Shown here: positions 15,863 to 22,747 of the stretch, piece after piece
Layout: each line of letters opens with the position of its first letter
Position numbering within the stretch: position 1 is the stretch's first letter
From: CAZWDL01 sp964632995
Lineage (GTDB): Bacteria; Bacteroidota; Bacteroidia; Chitinophagales; Saprospiraceae
NCBI GenBank assembly: GCA_964632995.1
Contig: CAZWDL010000117.1
Span: forward strand, 1 to 22,747
Length of the DNA stretch: 22,747 nucleotides
Direction of reading: 5' to 3'
The notes under the pieces: generated by a model
Database searches by the model: none
The model's input: the letters and a program-made list of their open reading frames with translations, nothing else
What the model was told of the DNA's origin: nothing
Made by a program: the position numbers and the translations under genes

Positions 15863-17503
15863 TTACTCCGGCAGGATCAGTACCTTTTTTAATAAGAAAC
15901 CTCGCGCTGTCCGGATTTTTACACCATAAAGGCCGGGGGGATATTGCCGAACCGGAAAAGCGATCGTACCGTTGCGCCCTGAGTGAACTGCCGTTTGCAA
16001 CACCAGCCCCGAACTGTTAATTAAGGATATATTCACCGGACCCGCCTCTTTTCTTACCCATCTGATATACAGTTGATCCCCGGCCGGATTGGGAAAAATG
16101 CGAAGTCTGAGCGCTTCTTCACTCAGGCGAGAGGCACTCGTAGGCAACGCAAAAGCCATCTCCGTTTCGGCCGTTCCGGTCAGCGTCCGGTCCACAGAAT
16201 ACCCCGTTACGCGGATCCAGTAGAGGGAATCGGCCGGAAAGCCTGTAGGATCCCATTGGTAGGCCGTATTGGTGAGCCCCTCCGCCACCGTGGTATAGTT
16301 CATCCGGTCATCCGCGCTGACGGCGACGTCGTACCGCACCGGACGAGCGTCATCCGGATTGAGGAGGCGCCAGGTGATGGGATCGGCCGGGTTCCAGACC
16401 GAATCGCCGGAAGGGGTCAGCATTTCAATAACCGGATTTTCGTACTGGTGAAGCAACTCTGCGAAGCCGCGCCCGGTAACTGCCTGCCCGTTCACCGTTC
16501 CTTCGATCCTGGTGGCGCCCTCATAGAAGCGAAACGGCAGACTGACCTCATGGGTGGTGTTGCGCAGGGTGATGAGTAAGTCGATCGAAGGTTCCTCCGC
16601 TGTGAGGCGCCACTGCCGGGCGTAAGCCACTTCGCCGTCCGGCATCCAGACATAGCCGAGTCGTTCCAGCGTAAAATCACCGGTAGTCAGGGAGGTAGAA
16701 TCATCGATATAGGCGCTAAGAAATTTAAAAGTGATCGTATCCGGAATTTGGTTATCAGCTGTGAAAAGGTTCCACAGATTGATATCCATCCCGTTGGACA
16801 GTTGCAGGCTGAACCACTCCCAGGGCTCGCTTTCCAGCGGGTTGGTCGTACCGTATTGCCGGTCGATCCAGGCGGTGCCGCTGACAGGTTCGCTTATTCC
16901 ATCTACACTGAGGGCGCCGCTTACTTCAATACCGGTCTGTGAATAGTAATAGGTATAGCTTCCGGCTCCCTGGGGCAAAAAGCCGTCGCCACCGACCATT
17001 AAGGGCCGCTTGACGGCATTGTATTGAAGGTCGATGGCTCCGTTCAGTCCGGCGGCGGTGATGGTATATTCAAAAGGCAGCAGTTCGCCGGTATCATCTT
17101 TTTGGGTTACCCATTCCTCCACAGATCCCCCAAGTAATTCTGCCCTGATTTCCAGATGATCCTGGGCCAGCACCGGGTAGTTACAGGGGATGGTTTCGTC
17201 GAAGAAGGTCCCGGCGGTTTCGTTGGCAATATTGAAAATGCGAAAACCCTCGGAGAATACATTGGGAAAGTAAAAATAGGTCAGCATGACAGAGTACTCA
17301 TTGCCGCTCTGCCCACCAATCAGTTGGGCAGTTGTATACCACCATTCAATGGATTCTTCGGGATGCCATCCCTCATCGTCCGGGAAGAACAGCGCGCTGC
17401 CCTCCTCGTGGTAAGGATAGTTTTTCCATTCCTGGGCGGGAAGGACAGTTACCAGAAATAACAACAATAAGGCAGTAGGAAGTAGAAACTTCTTCATTTT
17501 CAA
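15863..17503 (-). CDS. CrtC/AttH-like lipocalin-fold protein with type IX secretion sorting domain
   Basis: A complete 546-residue protein. The signal peptide is MKMKKFLLPTALLLLFLVTV followed by LPAQ. Residues of about 35-365 match the CrtC (hydroxyneurosporene synthase/carotenoid 1,2-hydratase) and AttH family: HPEESIEWWYTTAQLIG near the start, VSGTAWIDRQYG and EPWEWFSLQLSNGMDINLWN in the middle, and the closing GRGFAELLH. Residues of about 370-455 form an FN3-like or Ig-like module (PVIEMLTPSGDSVWNPADPI). The last 87 residues are a T9SS type A sorting domain (RIFPNPAGDQLYIRW, GLYGVKIRTARGFLLKKVLI). The protein is therefore probably exported across the outer membrane and attached or released. 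The CrtC-type domain may bind or hydrate a lipid, but no carotenoid gene is nearby. It stands alone, 232 bp after the DUF5916 gene. Confidence 0.9.
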   Translation of the reverse strand: MKMKKFLLPTALLLLFLVTVLPAQEWKNYPYHEEGSALFFPDDEGWHPEESIEWWYTTAQLIGGQSGNEYSVMLTYFYFPNVFSEGFRIFNIANETAGTFFDETIPCNYPVLAQDHLEIRAELLGGSVEEWVTQKDDTGELLPFEYTITAAGLNGAIDLQYNAVKRPLMVGGDGFLPQGAGSYTYYYSQTGIEVSGALSVDGISEPVSGTAWIDRQYGTTNPLESEPWEWFSLQLSNGMDINLWNLFTADNQIPDTITFKFLSAYIDDSTSLTTGDFTLERLGYVWMPDGEVAYARQWRLTAEEPSIDLLITLRNTTHEVSLPFRFYEGATRIEGTVNGQAVTGRGFAELLHQYENPVIEMLTPSGDSVWNPADPITWRLLNPDDARPVRYDVAVSADDRMNYTTVAEGLTNTAYQWDPTGFPADSLYWIRVTGYSVDRTLTGTAETEMAFALPTSASRLSEEALRLRIFPNPAGDQLYIRWVRKEAGPVNISLINSSGLVLQTAVHSGRNGTIAFPVRQYPPGLYGVKIRTARGFLLKKVLILPE

Positions 17504-17735
17504 GTTTTTTAAGGTTCGTAAATCTTTTAGAGCTTGGACATCAGATCCTGTGGCTTGTAGCTTTAGCGCCGGACGATGCTGGAGATCAGAATCGAGCCTT
17601 GACTTCCAGCGACTTGCAAATTCCCTACGGCTGATATTGATGGCTGATGAGCTTTAAATTGAGGTTGATCCCTGCTATCCGGCATCCAAATTATAGAAGT
17701 TCAAGATATTCAAAGCACTGGGGTAAAACCCGGCC

Positions 17736-20009
17736 TCACAAATTCAACCAGTAAGTCACCTTCGCCACCAGGGCGCGGTTGCGCACGCCGAACTGGCTGA
17801 AGGACTCGGCGAGGTAGTTGTCGGTATACACCAGGAAAAAATCGGATACCGGGGCGAAGCGCCATTGGAAGCGCGTATTTACATTAAGGTTATCCAGCTG
17901 GTTATTATACTGAACGAAAGCAGTAAGGAAGAGAGATTTGGTAAAGGTAATATCGAAACGGGGTCCCAGCAGCCAGATAGAAACGGGCTCGAAAGGTGCA
18001 GCCAGTTCTACATAGTTGTAATCCCAGTTCAAAGCTACGGAGCCGTAGGGCTGAAAGCGATAGGTCAGTTCTCCGGCGATACCAACCCGGTGGCCGCTGT
18101 AAAACTGGCCGGCTGTCGGCGCCAATTCAAAAATCAGGCGTTTTCGCTGATCAGACCGGTACTCGGCCGAGACACTGAAATAATGGTAGTCCGACCCTGC
18201 CGGCAGAAAAACGGAATCTGCCTGCAACCTTGTGGGGTCGAAGTCGCGCAGGAGAGTCAGCCAGTTCTCTTCCAGTGTGATACTACCGTTGGTATTATTA
18301 CTGAAGTCGACATTCCAGCTGAGTTCCGTTTGACGTTCCGACAGGCCGTAGCTGGGCAGGATTTCATTGCCGTCCTCTCCGATTTGCAGGAAAAAACGCG
18401 TATCCAGGTTTAAACTGTGCTGATTGATGATCATTCCCTGCGGATAAAAAAACAGCTCCGCTTCCGGGCTCATCAGGATGTAGTCGCGGCGTGGCACGAA
18501 GCCAACCTCCGCGATGTACCCGTTGCCGATCCAGGAATGCGCCCATTCCAGGCGGTAGTCGCGGCGCAGGTACTCCAGTTGCGAGCCATGCGCGTAGGGC
18601 TGGGTCTGCTGCTCGGGACTAAACGAATGATGGTAGAAAGCTTTGCCCGTCCAGCGGTTATCAGGGGTGGCCAGCCGGTACTCCAGCCCCGCCACCCGGT
18701 TGTAGCGGTTGAAATCACCGTTGGCTTCTGCGCCATTGATCGCCTGCTTGTTGACGAAGACAAAGGACAGGTTGGAGCGGTTGAACACCTGCTGTTGCAG
18801 GGCGCCTACGGTATAATTGAAAATAGGCAAGCCGCTTTCTTTCAGAGCAGCCGTCTGCATATTGAGCAGACCAATGCGGAGATCCTCGTTGAGCTTGCCG
18901 CTGAGACGGACGCCGTAGTGAATCGGGTTTTGTACGTTCTGTCCCGTTGTCGTATCAATCGCCACCCCGATGCGGCGCGAAAAGAAAGGGTTGACCCTTG
19001 ACAGGCCGAAGTCGCTGAACAGGTCGGCGTTTTCCAGAAAAAACTGCCGCCTTTCCGGAAAGAAAATCTCGAAGCGATCCAGGTTGGTCACCTGCCGGTC
19101 GACCTCCACCTGTGAAAAGTCGGGATTAGCTGTCAGATCGAGGTTGAGCCCGGAGGTGACGGCGATCTTGGCATCGCCCCCGATGTTGCCGGTATAGTCG
19201 GCCGGAACCGCCGGCTCTGCTTCAAAGTCTTTGACGCCCGACGCGGTGACATAGGGAATGAGGGAGACATTCCCGCCCGGCCTTTCCGGCGGCTCCTCCC
19301 AGATGATTTTACCTAAAAAGGCCAGGTCCATCACCCGCAGGTTACGCGGAATGCGCATCCAGGACGACTCCTCGTTCAGTTGGGTATCGTTGCGGTAGCA
19401 ATTAAAACGCCATTCCCGGCTGTTCTCCTGATAGCGGAATGTCGAAAAAGGGATCATAAATTCCGCTACCCACCGATCCTGGTACCGGCGGGTCTCGCCA
19501 TACCATTTGTTATCCCAGGAAGAAGAGAAATCACTGGTTTGACGCCCTCCGTTGGAAACCAGCGCCTCGCGTTGTACACCGTAGGGGTTCATCCCGAAAA
19601 TGAAGGCGTTGGTCTTGTCATTGAAGGTATCGAAAATCAGCGTTACGTTGTCGTTGCCACTGAAACGATAATCCCGGCGAAGAGAGGAGACCACGAACTC
19701 ATCTCCGGTAGTAAAACACTCTACGGCCACGTATAGAAAGTCATCATCATAAGCCATGCGCACCTTCGTCTGTCCGGCAGCCCTCAGGGAATCGGTGGGA
19801 AAAAACTGCCAGAAGTTCTCCGCGCCCCCCCTCTCTTGCCAGACCGCTTCGTCGAGAACGCCGTCAAGCTCAATAGGGACAGGGGTTTTCACCGGATAAA
19901 TAGCAGCCGTTTTTTCGGCCGCCGCCTCTTCCAGGCCGGCAGCGGGCTGGGCAATTAATGCAATGCGCATAAAAAACGCGAATGATAACAGGGGGACAAT
20001 CCTTAACAT
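17736..20009 (-). CDS. DUF5916 protein with N-terminal CBM9-like domain
   Basis: A complete 757-residue protein. Residues 1-24 are a signal peptide. Residues of about 38-230 are a carbohydrate-binding family 9-like domain: PVPIELDGVLDEAVWQ, VRMAYDDDFLYVAVECF, DNVTLIFDTFNDKTNAFIFG, and WVAEFMIPFSTFRYQE. The DUF5916 domain follows, with LTANPDFSQVEVDRQVTNLD and FFPERRQFFLENADLF, and then amphipathic strands to the end (NTRFQWRFAPVSDFFLVYTD), closing with an aromatic-rich C-terminus ending in WLNL. That pattern suggests an outer-membrane beta-barrel. The family is widespread in Bacteroidota and Gemmatimonadota and sometimes near polysaccharide or peptide uptake genes; its function is unproven. 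It starts 78 bp after the acyltransferase stop on the same strand, so the two may be cotranscribed. Confidence 0.93.
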   Translation of the reverse strand: MLRIVPLLSFAFFMRIALIAQPAAGLEEAAAEKTAAIYPVKTPVPIELDGVLDEAVWQERGGAENFWQFFPTDSLRAAGQTKVRMAYDDDFLYVAVECFTTGDEFVVSSLRRDYRFSGNDNVTLIFDTFNDKTNAFIFGMNPYGVQREALVSNGGRQTSDFSSSWDNKWYGETRRYQDRWVAEFMIPFSTFRYQENSREWRFNCYRNDTQLNEESSWMRIPRNLRVMDLAFLGKIIWEEPPERPGGNVSLIPYVTASGVKDFEAEPAVPADYTGNIGGDAKIAVTSGLNLDLTANPDFSQVEVDRQVTNLDRFEIFFPERRQFFLENADLFSDFGLSRVNPFFSRRIGVAIDTTTGQNVQNPIHYGVRLSGKLNEDLRIGLLNMQTAALKESGLPIFNYTVGALQQQVFNRSNLSFVFVNKQAINGAEANGDFNRYNRVAGLEYRLATPDNRWTGKAFYHHSFSPEQQTQPYAHGSQLEYLRRDYRLEWAHSWIGNGYIAEVGFVPRRDYILMSPEAELFFYPQGMIINQHSLNLDTRFFLQIGEDGNEILPSYGLSERQTELSWNVDFSNNTNGSITLEENWLTLLRDFDPTRLQADSVFLPAGSDYHYFSVSAEYRSDQRKRLIFELAPTAGQFYSGHRVGIAGELTYRFQPYGSVALNWDYNYVELAAPFEPVSIWLLGPRFDITFTKSLFLTAFVQYNNQLDNLNVNTRFQWRFAPVSDFFLVYTDNYLAESFSQFGVRNRALVAKVTYWLNL

Positions 20010-20087
20010 GACAGTACAGGCTAATTGGCGAAGATCATAAATTTATTACTATTTGTTAAACTTTCATTTCATAACAATCCAGCACTT

Positions 20088-21260
20088 CTATTTTATCGCT
20101 GCTTCCACTACTTCCTGTACCGACTGACTATCGTGCCATTGTTCCTTGTTTACAACCGGATTGGCGTACATACGAAGAAAAATCGATCCGGCATCAGGAT
20201 CAGGAATGGCAGCCAGTTTGCGCTCCATCCGGTCGAGGAAAACCTGCTTTTCTTCTTTTGTGTACTGGCAGGCATACCGGTCTGTACCAAACAATTCGTC
20301 GAAGGCGATGTAATTCGTCGGCCAGAGCCGGTAGTTGCGCTGTATTTCACGGTCGATCAATCGGCTGAGCACCTGGCCATGCCTGGATTCTGTTTCAACG
20401 GATTGTAAAATCGCCTGGATTTCATCATTCATAAGTTTTCCAGCCTGTATATGAATTCTTTTTTTCTGCCCCAGCAAACCGGCGAGGATAGACTGGAAAT
20501 CTTCTCCTTTCTCTTTCTCGTATTTTGCTCCTTTCGAAGCGGCGAGCAGTTCCCGGACCTTGAGATGATCGGTAGGATCAAGTTCGTAGGATATCGCCAG
20601 CGGAACCAGCTTAAGTTTCAGCAGGTGATCGAGGCCCTTTTCCTGCTGGTCTTTGGCCAGGGTAAGCATTTTAATCACACCGGGATGGGTAACATCATTA
20701 CCTTCTTTGGCTCTTCCCTCCCGCTGGGCAATCCATACCGACTGCTTATCCTTCAGGATCAGATTAGCTATAAAGCGTGACAAATGCCGGGAACTCAGAA
20801 GTGTCTCCCTGGGGCTTAGCCCCCGCCGGACCAGGAAATTGCGGTTGATTTTTGAAAACTCCAGTAACCATTCACTCGAAACGAGATTGTCCCCGATAGC
20901 GGAAGCCGTCATGGTCATTTGTTTCTCGAGGAGGGCATAGTTCGTCAGGCCCGTATCCAGCACGATATCCCGGTGGTTGGAAATATAGAGATAAGCGGCA
21001 TCTTTCTTCAATTTGTCGAACCCGCCGGTCGTCAGCCCCTCCGAGTGTTCGTCCAACAAACGCTGCAGAGCGGGATAAATGACCTTAGCCTGAAAGTCCC
21101 GTGTAGAATGGCAGGAATCGAGGATGGCCGTGATCTCTTCCGTGCGCTTATTCGGAAAAGCGTAGTGAAGCAGAGCCTGCATCATAGAGTGATGCTGCAT
21201 CTTTTGCAGCCTGGTATGAATTTTTTCATCAGGAAAAAAGCCAATGTCTTGTTCGTTCAT
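20088..21260 (-). CDS. PlsC-like 1-acylglycerol-3-phosphate acyltransferase family protein
   Basis: A complete 390-residue protein. The acyltransferase motifs appear in order: YLYISNHRDIVLDTGL (His96 and the following Asp, the catalytic pair of the family's NHRD-type motif), RNFLVRRGLSPRETLLSS, and VWIAQREGRAKEGNDVTHPG (the EGR-type phosphate-binding motif), then LVPLAISYELDPTD. There is no signal peptide or transmembrane segment, so it is expected on the cytoplasmic face of the inner membrane, transferring an acyl chain to a lipid acceptor. It is longer than the canonical PlsC of about 240 residues, with a roughly 80-residue N-terminal helical region and a C-terminal extension, as in a known Bacteroidota subgroup. 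The acceptor cannot be read from sequence. It precedes the DUF5916 gene. Confidence 0.9.
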   Translation of the reverse strand: MNEQDIGFFPDEKIHTRLQKMQHHSMMQALLHYAFPNKRTEEITAILDSCHSTRDFQAKVIYPALQRLLDEHSEGLTTGGFDKLKKDAAYLYISNHRDIVLDTGLTNYALLEKQMTMTASAIGDNLVSSEWLLEFSKINRNFLVRRGLSPRETLLSSRHLSRFIANLILKDKQSVWIAQREGRAKEGNDVTHPGVIKMLTLAKDQQEKGLDHLLKLKLVPLAISYELDPTDHLKVRELLAASKGAKYEKEKGEDFQSILAGLLGQKKRIHIQAGKLMNDEIQAILQSVETESRHGQVLSRLIDREIQRNYRLWPTNYIAFDELFGTDRYACQYTKEEKQVFLDRMERKLAAIPDPDAGSIFLRMYANPVVNKEQWHDSQSVQEVVEAAIK

Positions 21261-21476
21261 CTAATGTGTTTCTTCTTGCTGTCCAATTTCTTTGACGAAT
21301 GAGTTGATTTGAAACCAGCTGAATGCTTGTCAAAGAAGACAATCTTTAAGTCGTAAACCGTTTAAGATAGTTTTTATTTCAATTAAGTTTTACAAATTAA
21401 GATTTGTAGTCCGACTCTTCGTCCGGGAAAGAAGCAATCACCAATCCTGAAATCACCCCGGCATGTTGTATCACTA

Positions 21477-21494
21477 TTTTAACCCGGATTAAAA
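21477..21494. promoter_or_regulatory. Near-palindrome TTTTAACCCGGATTAAAA, possible operator
   Basis: The 18 bases are a palindrome apart from one mismatched pair. The position is about 217 bp upstream of the acyltransferase start, in AT-rich intergenic DNA. It could be a regulator site; no regulator is encoded nearby. Confidence 0.25.
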
Positions 21495-21562
21495 GGAACA
21501 AGCACAAAATCTTGAAGAGCTGCTTTTCACTCCATCATATAAATCCACCGTTTGATAAAGGG

Positions 21563-21597
21563 AAAGCCCCTTGCGCATGCGTGCAAGGGGCTTTTTT
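21563..21597. terminator. Strong hairpin with 12-bp stem, T-run on the plus strand
   Basis: AAAGCCCCTTGC (21563-21574) and GCAAGGGGCTTT (21583-21594) are exact reverse complements around the loop GCATGCGT. The plus strand continues into TTTTTT. The minus-strand side has only AAAs at the stem base. It lies 38 bp downstream of the minus-strand HEAT/cytochrome gene and would serve it, but the better T-run is on the plus strand, where no gene precedes it. Confidence 0.8.
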
Positions 21598-21631
21598 GTT
21601 TCGCAAGCATCACCGTAGCATCCACCTACCC

Positions 21632-22747
21632 TCACATATTCTCCTCATTCAACCTGCTGAGAAACGCCACCAGATCCCGGGTCTGCCGCTTGGTCAGAAT
21701 ATTTCCCACCGGCGGCATACTGGAGGGAATATTCTCCCGCTTGGCGATTTGCGCTTTTTCCACCGTGCGGATATCCTCCTTCCCGATTTTCAGGCGGATG
21801 GCGCTGTCTGTTTCTTCGAGCACCGTACCAGAGACTGTTTCCCCGTCCTGCGTCTCCAGAATTACGACACCATAACCCGCCGCCAGCTTGGCGCTGGGCG
21901 CCACCAGCGATTCCAGGATTTCCTCTTTCGAGAGGCGGTCACCGACGCCGGCCAGTCCTGGCCCGGCGTTACCGCCGCGTTCGAAGATAGCGTGGCAGCG
22001 GGTGCACTGCGCCGCCTCGTTATTGTTGAAGATCTGCCAGCCGCGGCGGGCATTGCCGCCCACCAGCGCTTCCTGGTATTGAGCGATCGGATCATCCGCT
22101 GGTTTGGCGGCCTCGTAGGCTTCCAGCTTTTTCATGAGCTCCGGATCGTTTTGCTTTTCCACCGCTTCGATGATGTCCAGTTGGACGGCCGGCGGCTGCC
22201 GGCCGAGCGTCAGTTGGTTCAGGGCCTCCGCCAGCGTATTCACCGCTTCTTCCCTCTGGTAAGCCCCCAGGGAAGTATAAGCCGCCTGTTGTTCTCCAAT
22301 CGTTCCGGTTTCGATGATACGCTGGAATAATTGTACGGCATCGCCTTCAGCGATATCGGACTCAGGCAAAATGGATACGGCGGTGGAGCGCACCTCGTTG
22401 TTCCGGTCGGCTATAGCGATTTGTAAGGCTTCCGCCAAATTGTCCGTATCCAGCTCATACAAAGCCTCCAGGGCAGCCTTGCGCACTTCGGCGTCGGCGT
22501 CGTTCTTCACCAGCGCCATCAGCGTGGGAGCCTGGTCGCTCATCTCCAGACGGGCGGCGGCTTTGGCGGCGGCGATCTGGACTTCGGCCGTCTGGTCGTT
22601 CATCATTTCCGCCAGCATGGGTTGCAAAACTTCCAGGACCGGCGCCGCCTCACGCGTGATCTCACCGCGGTAGCGCCCGTCGACGCGATCGAAGACCGAA
22701 GGCTTGGACCAGGTGCTGAGGGCAGCCAGCGCTTCGGCGCGCATGGC
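21632..22747 (-). CDS. HEAT-repeat protein with C-terminal cytochrome c domain, 5' part outside window
   Basis: The frame is open at the right edge and the visible part is 371 residues. It starts AMRAEALAALSTWSKPSVFD, then VDGRYRGEI, a segment known inside, not at the start of, HEAT-containing sorbosone-dehydrogenase-like and cytochrome proteins of Bacteroidota. Alpha-helical HEAT repeats run to about residue 215 (EVQIAAAKAAARL, EVRKAALEALYELD, EVRSTAVSILPES). The C-terminal domain is a PVC-type cytochrome c: GNARRGWQIFNNNEAAQCTR, then heme motif CTRCH at about 247-251, GPGLAGVGDRLSKEEILESL, and MPPVGNILTKRQTRDLVAFL with the Met ligand. It probably works in the periplasm as the electron acceptor part of a sugar or polyol dehydrogenase whose N-terminal domain is not visible. 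The methionine at 22744 is internal and not the start. Confidence 0.88.
   Translation of the reverse strand, partial: AMRAEALAALSTWSKPSVFDRVDGRYRGEITREAAPVLEVLQPMLAEMMNDQTAEVQIAAAKAAARLEMSDQAPTLMALVKNDADAEVRKAALEALYELDTDNLAEALQIAIADRNNEVRSTAVSILPESDIAEGDAVQLFQRIIETGTIGEQQAAYTSLGAYQREEAVNTLAEALNQLTLGRQPPAVQLDIIEAVEKQNDPELMKKLEAYEAAKPADDPIAQYQEALVGGNARRGWQIFNNNEAAQCTRCHAIFERGGNAGPGLAGVGDRLSKEEILESLVAPSAKLAAGYGVVILETQDGETVSGTVLEETDSAIRLKIGKEDIRTVEKAQIAKRENIPSSMPPVGNILTKRQTRDLVAFLSRLNEENM

Larger units (their letters stand above)
21261..21631. other. Intergenic region with terminator and palindrome
   Basis: These 371 bases separate two minus-strand genes and should hold the promoter of the acyltransferase. 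They contain direct repeats AATTAAG at 21381-21387 and 21395-21401, a near-palindrome at 21477-21494 and a strong hairpin with a plus-strand T-run at 21563-21597. No coding ORF and no tRNA cloverleaf was seen on either strand. Confidence 0.6.

Noticed and set aside
21302..21560. tRNA or known small RNA before the plus-strand terminator
   Set aside because: No cloverleaf, anticodon arm or CCA-ending acceptor stem could be folded by eye on either strand.

Overview
The window looks like Bacteroidota, most likely a Saprospiria/Lewinella-type bacterium. The evidence is a SusC-type TonB receptor N-terminus, a type IX secretion sorting domain, CRTAC1 (FG-GAP/UnbV) and DUF5916 proteins, PepSY-like small secreted proteins, several lipoproteins, weak ribosome binding sites and many REP-like intergenic repeats. 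No rRNA, tRNA, CRISPR array, transposase or phage gene was seen. The species assignment is inference.

Layout. From 11282 down to 1 nearly everything is on the minus strand: a PSD1-type cytochrome protein (8967-11282), a Tat-exported DUF1501 protein (7248-8705), a membrane cytochrome c/LRR/chitobiase-C-like protein (4831-7002), a chimeric SusC/haloperoxidase ORF (3692-4402), a CRTAC1 protein (1886-3619) and the N-terminal part of a DPP IV-like S9 peptidase (1-1800). A plus-strand block follows: a frameshifted PepSY-like lipoprotein (11787-12043), a lipoprotein sulfatase (12096-13577), a second PepSY-like protein (13811-14323), an SPFH/prohibitin lipoprotein (14476-15297) and a 5'-truncated DUF4440/SnoaL-like fragment (15444-15812). 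The right part returns to the minus strand: a T9SS-exported CrtC/AttH-like protein (15863-17503), a CBM9/DUF5916 outer-membrane protein (17736-20009), a PlsC-like acyltransferase (20088-21260) and the C-terminal part of a HEAT-repeat/cytochrome c protein (21632 to the right edge).

How the genes fit together. The PSD1, DUF1501 and membrane-cytochrome genes form a co-directional set of the kind first known from Planctomycetes and common in marine Bacteroidota. With the sulfatase, the SusC remnant and the right-edge HEAT-cytochrome they suggest periplasmic or surface handling of polysaccharide or another high-molecular-weight substrate coupled to c-type cytochromes. The substrate is unknown.

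The most important observation is that three ORFs are not intact versions of any single family. The S9 peptidase leaves its family just after QALANLG and runs into 29 unrelated residues at the left edge. A SusC plug domain runs in frame into a vanadium haloperoxidase/PAP2 C-terminus. The C-terminus of an AraC-family regulator abuts, head-on, a DUF4440 gene that has lost its start. The left-edge ORF would also continue in frame into the right-edge HEAT/cytochrome ORF if the two ends were joined. Either this is a mosaic or circular DNA produced by short-homology recombination, or the contig is misassembled at short shared sequences. Read mapping would decide, and the fusions should not be treated as real genes until then.
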